Assembly: GCA_023014335.1 (NCBI GenBank)
Contig: JAECYW010000003.1
Span: 1,860,001-1,924,000, forward strand
Length of the DNA stretch: 64,000 nt
Reading direction: 5' to 3'
From: Galerina marginata
Taxonomy: Eukaryota > Basidiomycota > Agaricomycetes > Agaricales > Galerinaceae
Part shown: piece by piece, positions 61,940 to 64,000 of the stretch
Layout: each line of letters starts with the position of its first letter
Position numbering within the stretch: position 1 is the first letter of the stretch
Notes under the pieces: generated by a model
The model's input: the letters and a program-made list of their open reading frames with translations, nothing else
The model's database searches: none
Told to the model about the DNA's origin: nothing
Made by a program: the position numbers and the translations under genes

Positions 61940-63580
61940 CTAGCGCACCTTGTCAAATAGAGGTGGTAAAAAATCTATTATCTCAATATCATCTGACTCA
62001 GGCGCAATATAGGCAAGTCGACCTGATACTGGGCAAAGGCTGACATGATGCCATGCCACACCTTGTATTAGACGCAGTGTCGTATTATGGTCCCGGGTAT
62101 TCGCCAACCGTGAAGATGCACCCAAATGGCAGGATATCTCTAAGGAGGTGCTCCTGGGAATAACAATATTAGACCCACAAACACGATATGCTCCTAGGTA
62201 CGGATCATCGGAAGCTGGTACTCGGAGGTTGAATGATCTGATAGGAACCAGAGGGAAAGATGTCGAATCAGAGATATCTGCTTCAAATCGGGACAGTTTA
62301 AGGCTCTCCCCAACAATGCCCAGTTCGTCTACGATGTCGAACCAGAGAGGCTGCGGGCTATCGGTATACCAATCGCACAAACCGCTGCAACTGAAGTCAT
62401 CGACTGGGACGCTATTTTCTTCAAATGTCAGAATGCGTTGAGGCGCTAAGGGAGTGGACGGTTCGGCTTTTGTTGCCTGCATTTGTGCACCTTTGGAGAG
62501 TTTGGGGAAGTCCCAAACGGAAATATTGTGCCTGCCAATCAACGCAATATGGTTGTTGTTCATGATGATCTAAAAATCGAGTTTAATATGCTTAAAATGA
62601 CGGAGTCATCATGGATTTTACCTGTCGCTGAGAATCAGACGTGTTCCATGTTGCCCATTCATCTGACTTGAAATCCCAGATTTTGAGTATGGGACCGTAA
62701 ACCAGTGTGAGTCGATCACCACAAATCGAGGTAAAGTCCAGATTATGCTCGCTGATAACTGACAGTGTCGCGATGGTTGTAAATTCAGGAGAAATTTTCC
62801 AAGGAAATATCTCTATAACCTCGAATTTATACCTGACAAATGTTTGAGGAAGTCATAGAAGGTAAATATCGTATGGATTTTACCTCATAGGTTGTCCATC
62901 GTGTTCACATTTGCGAGTAATGGTAAAGATCCGGAGAGCTGATTTATCTGGCGAGGAATGGACAGCATATGAACCACAGGCACAAGGGATTTGCGCAATT
63001 GGCTTTATTTTAGTGCGACGGAAAGCGCCAATGGCAGAGATGTAACCTAGGTCCCATAAAGTCAAATAGCCCCGTTGGACAAGTATCAGAAAACGTCCCC
63101 CAGGAATGAGGTACAGACGCTCTAGTTGATGATGAGAACGTCGTGCGTTCGGGTGGTACTGCGGTTGCAGCGTATAGGTGGCAAACGAAGGCATCTCGTC
63201 TTCTTGGTGACTCAGGGCAAGATGCTCCCATTTTTGCGGAGCCATGACGGCATATTCCAGTTCTAACAGAGTCAACTTATCCGTAGGGAAAGAATAGGGA
63301 TAAACCGTGTTGTCGTTGCACATTCTCTCCAACGCTTTCAACCATACGATGCGCTGTGATGTAGCATCTAACATAGCTTTACAGGTCTGTTGTCCCCGTA
63401 TAAGAGAACACTTCAATAAAGGAAGATAATTGATGGCTAGCAGACCTTCCTTAGCCTGAAAATATCCAATGGAGACAATATGTGCAAGATTAAGGTGTGA
63501 ATATCGAGGGGAAGTTGACTGAATTCGTGAGTGTTTATTTTACTGGAATAGTTTGCGCTGCCATTATTGGTTGCTGTCAT
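61940..63580 (-). CDS. F-box protein with WD-like C-terminal region
   Basis: This is a likely substrate adaptor of an SCF ubiquitin ligase. Four exons (63580-63446, 63386-62884, 62832-62622, 62569-61940; introns 59, 51 and 52 nt) give 492 aa. The F-box lies near residues 20-70, split by the first intron: FSQLPLDIHTLILHILSPLD IFRLRK then TCKAM and RIVWLKALERMC. The rest resembles an irregular beta-propeller, with repeated strand phrases ending in WD: GYLTLWDLGY, LVYGPILKIWDF and HNISVWDF. This layout is common in mushroom F-box families, whose targets are unknown. Residues are conserved enough for the Skp1-binding role, but the propeller call is by pattern only. Confidence 0.8.
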
Positions 63581-64000
63581 TTTGAGGAGTGGGGGCGAGG
63601 GATTCAAGTCAATGATACAAGTGCGATAACAGAATTATAACGACGATGGGATGAGAGTTGGGAGGGACATGCAACCTCCACGCGACCGTCATTAATCGTA
63701 AATGGATTGTTTAGAATCAACATCGTAAACATCAGCGGTAAATAAAACTCTTTCCTTTCTTGGAAGTATCATGTAAGAAACTTTTAGTGTTAACTTCCAT
63801 GATCCAGCTCGCCTACACATGGCTCAATATCGATTTTAGCAGTATGCTTTCACCTTTTGGCTTCTATATTACACTTTTTTTTGGCCCACGCTTGGTGTGA
63901 CTCGAAACCCTCATTTTCCATGTGTGTTTGCCCATGGCTTCAAGTTTCCTTTCCGGGGCTGGCGCCAAAAGACAATGGCCTCATCGGCGTTTGCTATCTT
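63581..64000. other. Upstream region of the F-box gene, window end
   Basis: 420 bp with no supported gene; presumably the F-box gene promoter. Confidence 0.4.

Overview
The window is nuclear DNA of a basidiomycete fungus, most likely an Agaricomycete. Genes are dense and broken by many short introns of about 50-60 nt with GT..AG ends. Several products are typical of that group: a FunK1 kinase, an alpha-aminoadipate reductase, a GESTG-type esterase relative, and membrane and F-box families seen mostly in mushrooms. There is no operon structure, CRISPR or bacterial signal. Exon borders were worked out by hand from splice sites and reading frames. In nearly every multi-exon gene the exons add up to an exact multiple of three.

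Layout. 0-2 kb: a tRNA-Thr(AGT) and a possible gene fragment. 2.1-5.8 kb: mitochondrial Lon protease (+). 6.2-13.2 kb: a FunK1 kinase (-) and LYS2 (+) diverging from a 197-bp promoter. 13.7-17.2 kb: a GNAT-type protein (-) and ribosomal protein eL42 (-). 17.4-21.7 kb: two coiled-coil genes (-) that share an unrecognised C-terminal domain. 21.7-25.6 kb: gene-poor, with decayed coding fragments. 25.6-27.9 kb: a carboxylesterase-fold gene (+) whose nucleophile serine seems to be lost. 28.9-37.2 kb: PDS5 (-) and NAA15 (+) diverging from only 91 bp. 38.0-43.3 kb: HMG-CoA reductase (-). 43.3-50.7 kb: gene-poor, with a hairpin-rich segment and a diverged duplication. 50.8-51.9 kb: SRP19 (-). 52.3-55.0 kb: a multi-pass membrane protein (+) and a small Cys-motif membrane protein (+). 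56.2-58.0 kb: a GH18 chitinase (+). 60.3-61.3 kb: the SWR1-complex subunit SWC5 (+). 61.9-63.6 kb: an F-box protein (-).

Most recognisable genes are housekeeping: mitochondrial proteolysis, lysine synthesis, ribosome, cohesin regulation, N-terminal acetylation, sterol synthesis, protein targeting and H2A.Z exchange. They do not form one pathway. No biosynthetic cluster, defence island or intact transposon is evident. The parts that existing families do not explain are the paired coiled-coil genes, the hairpin-rich 48.76-49.06 kb segment, the small Cys-motif protein and the predicted dead esterase.
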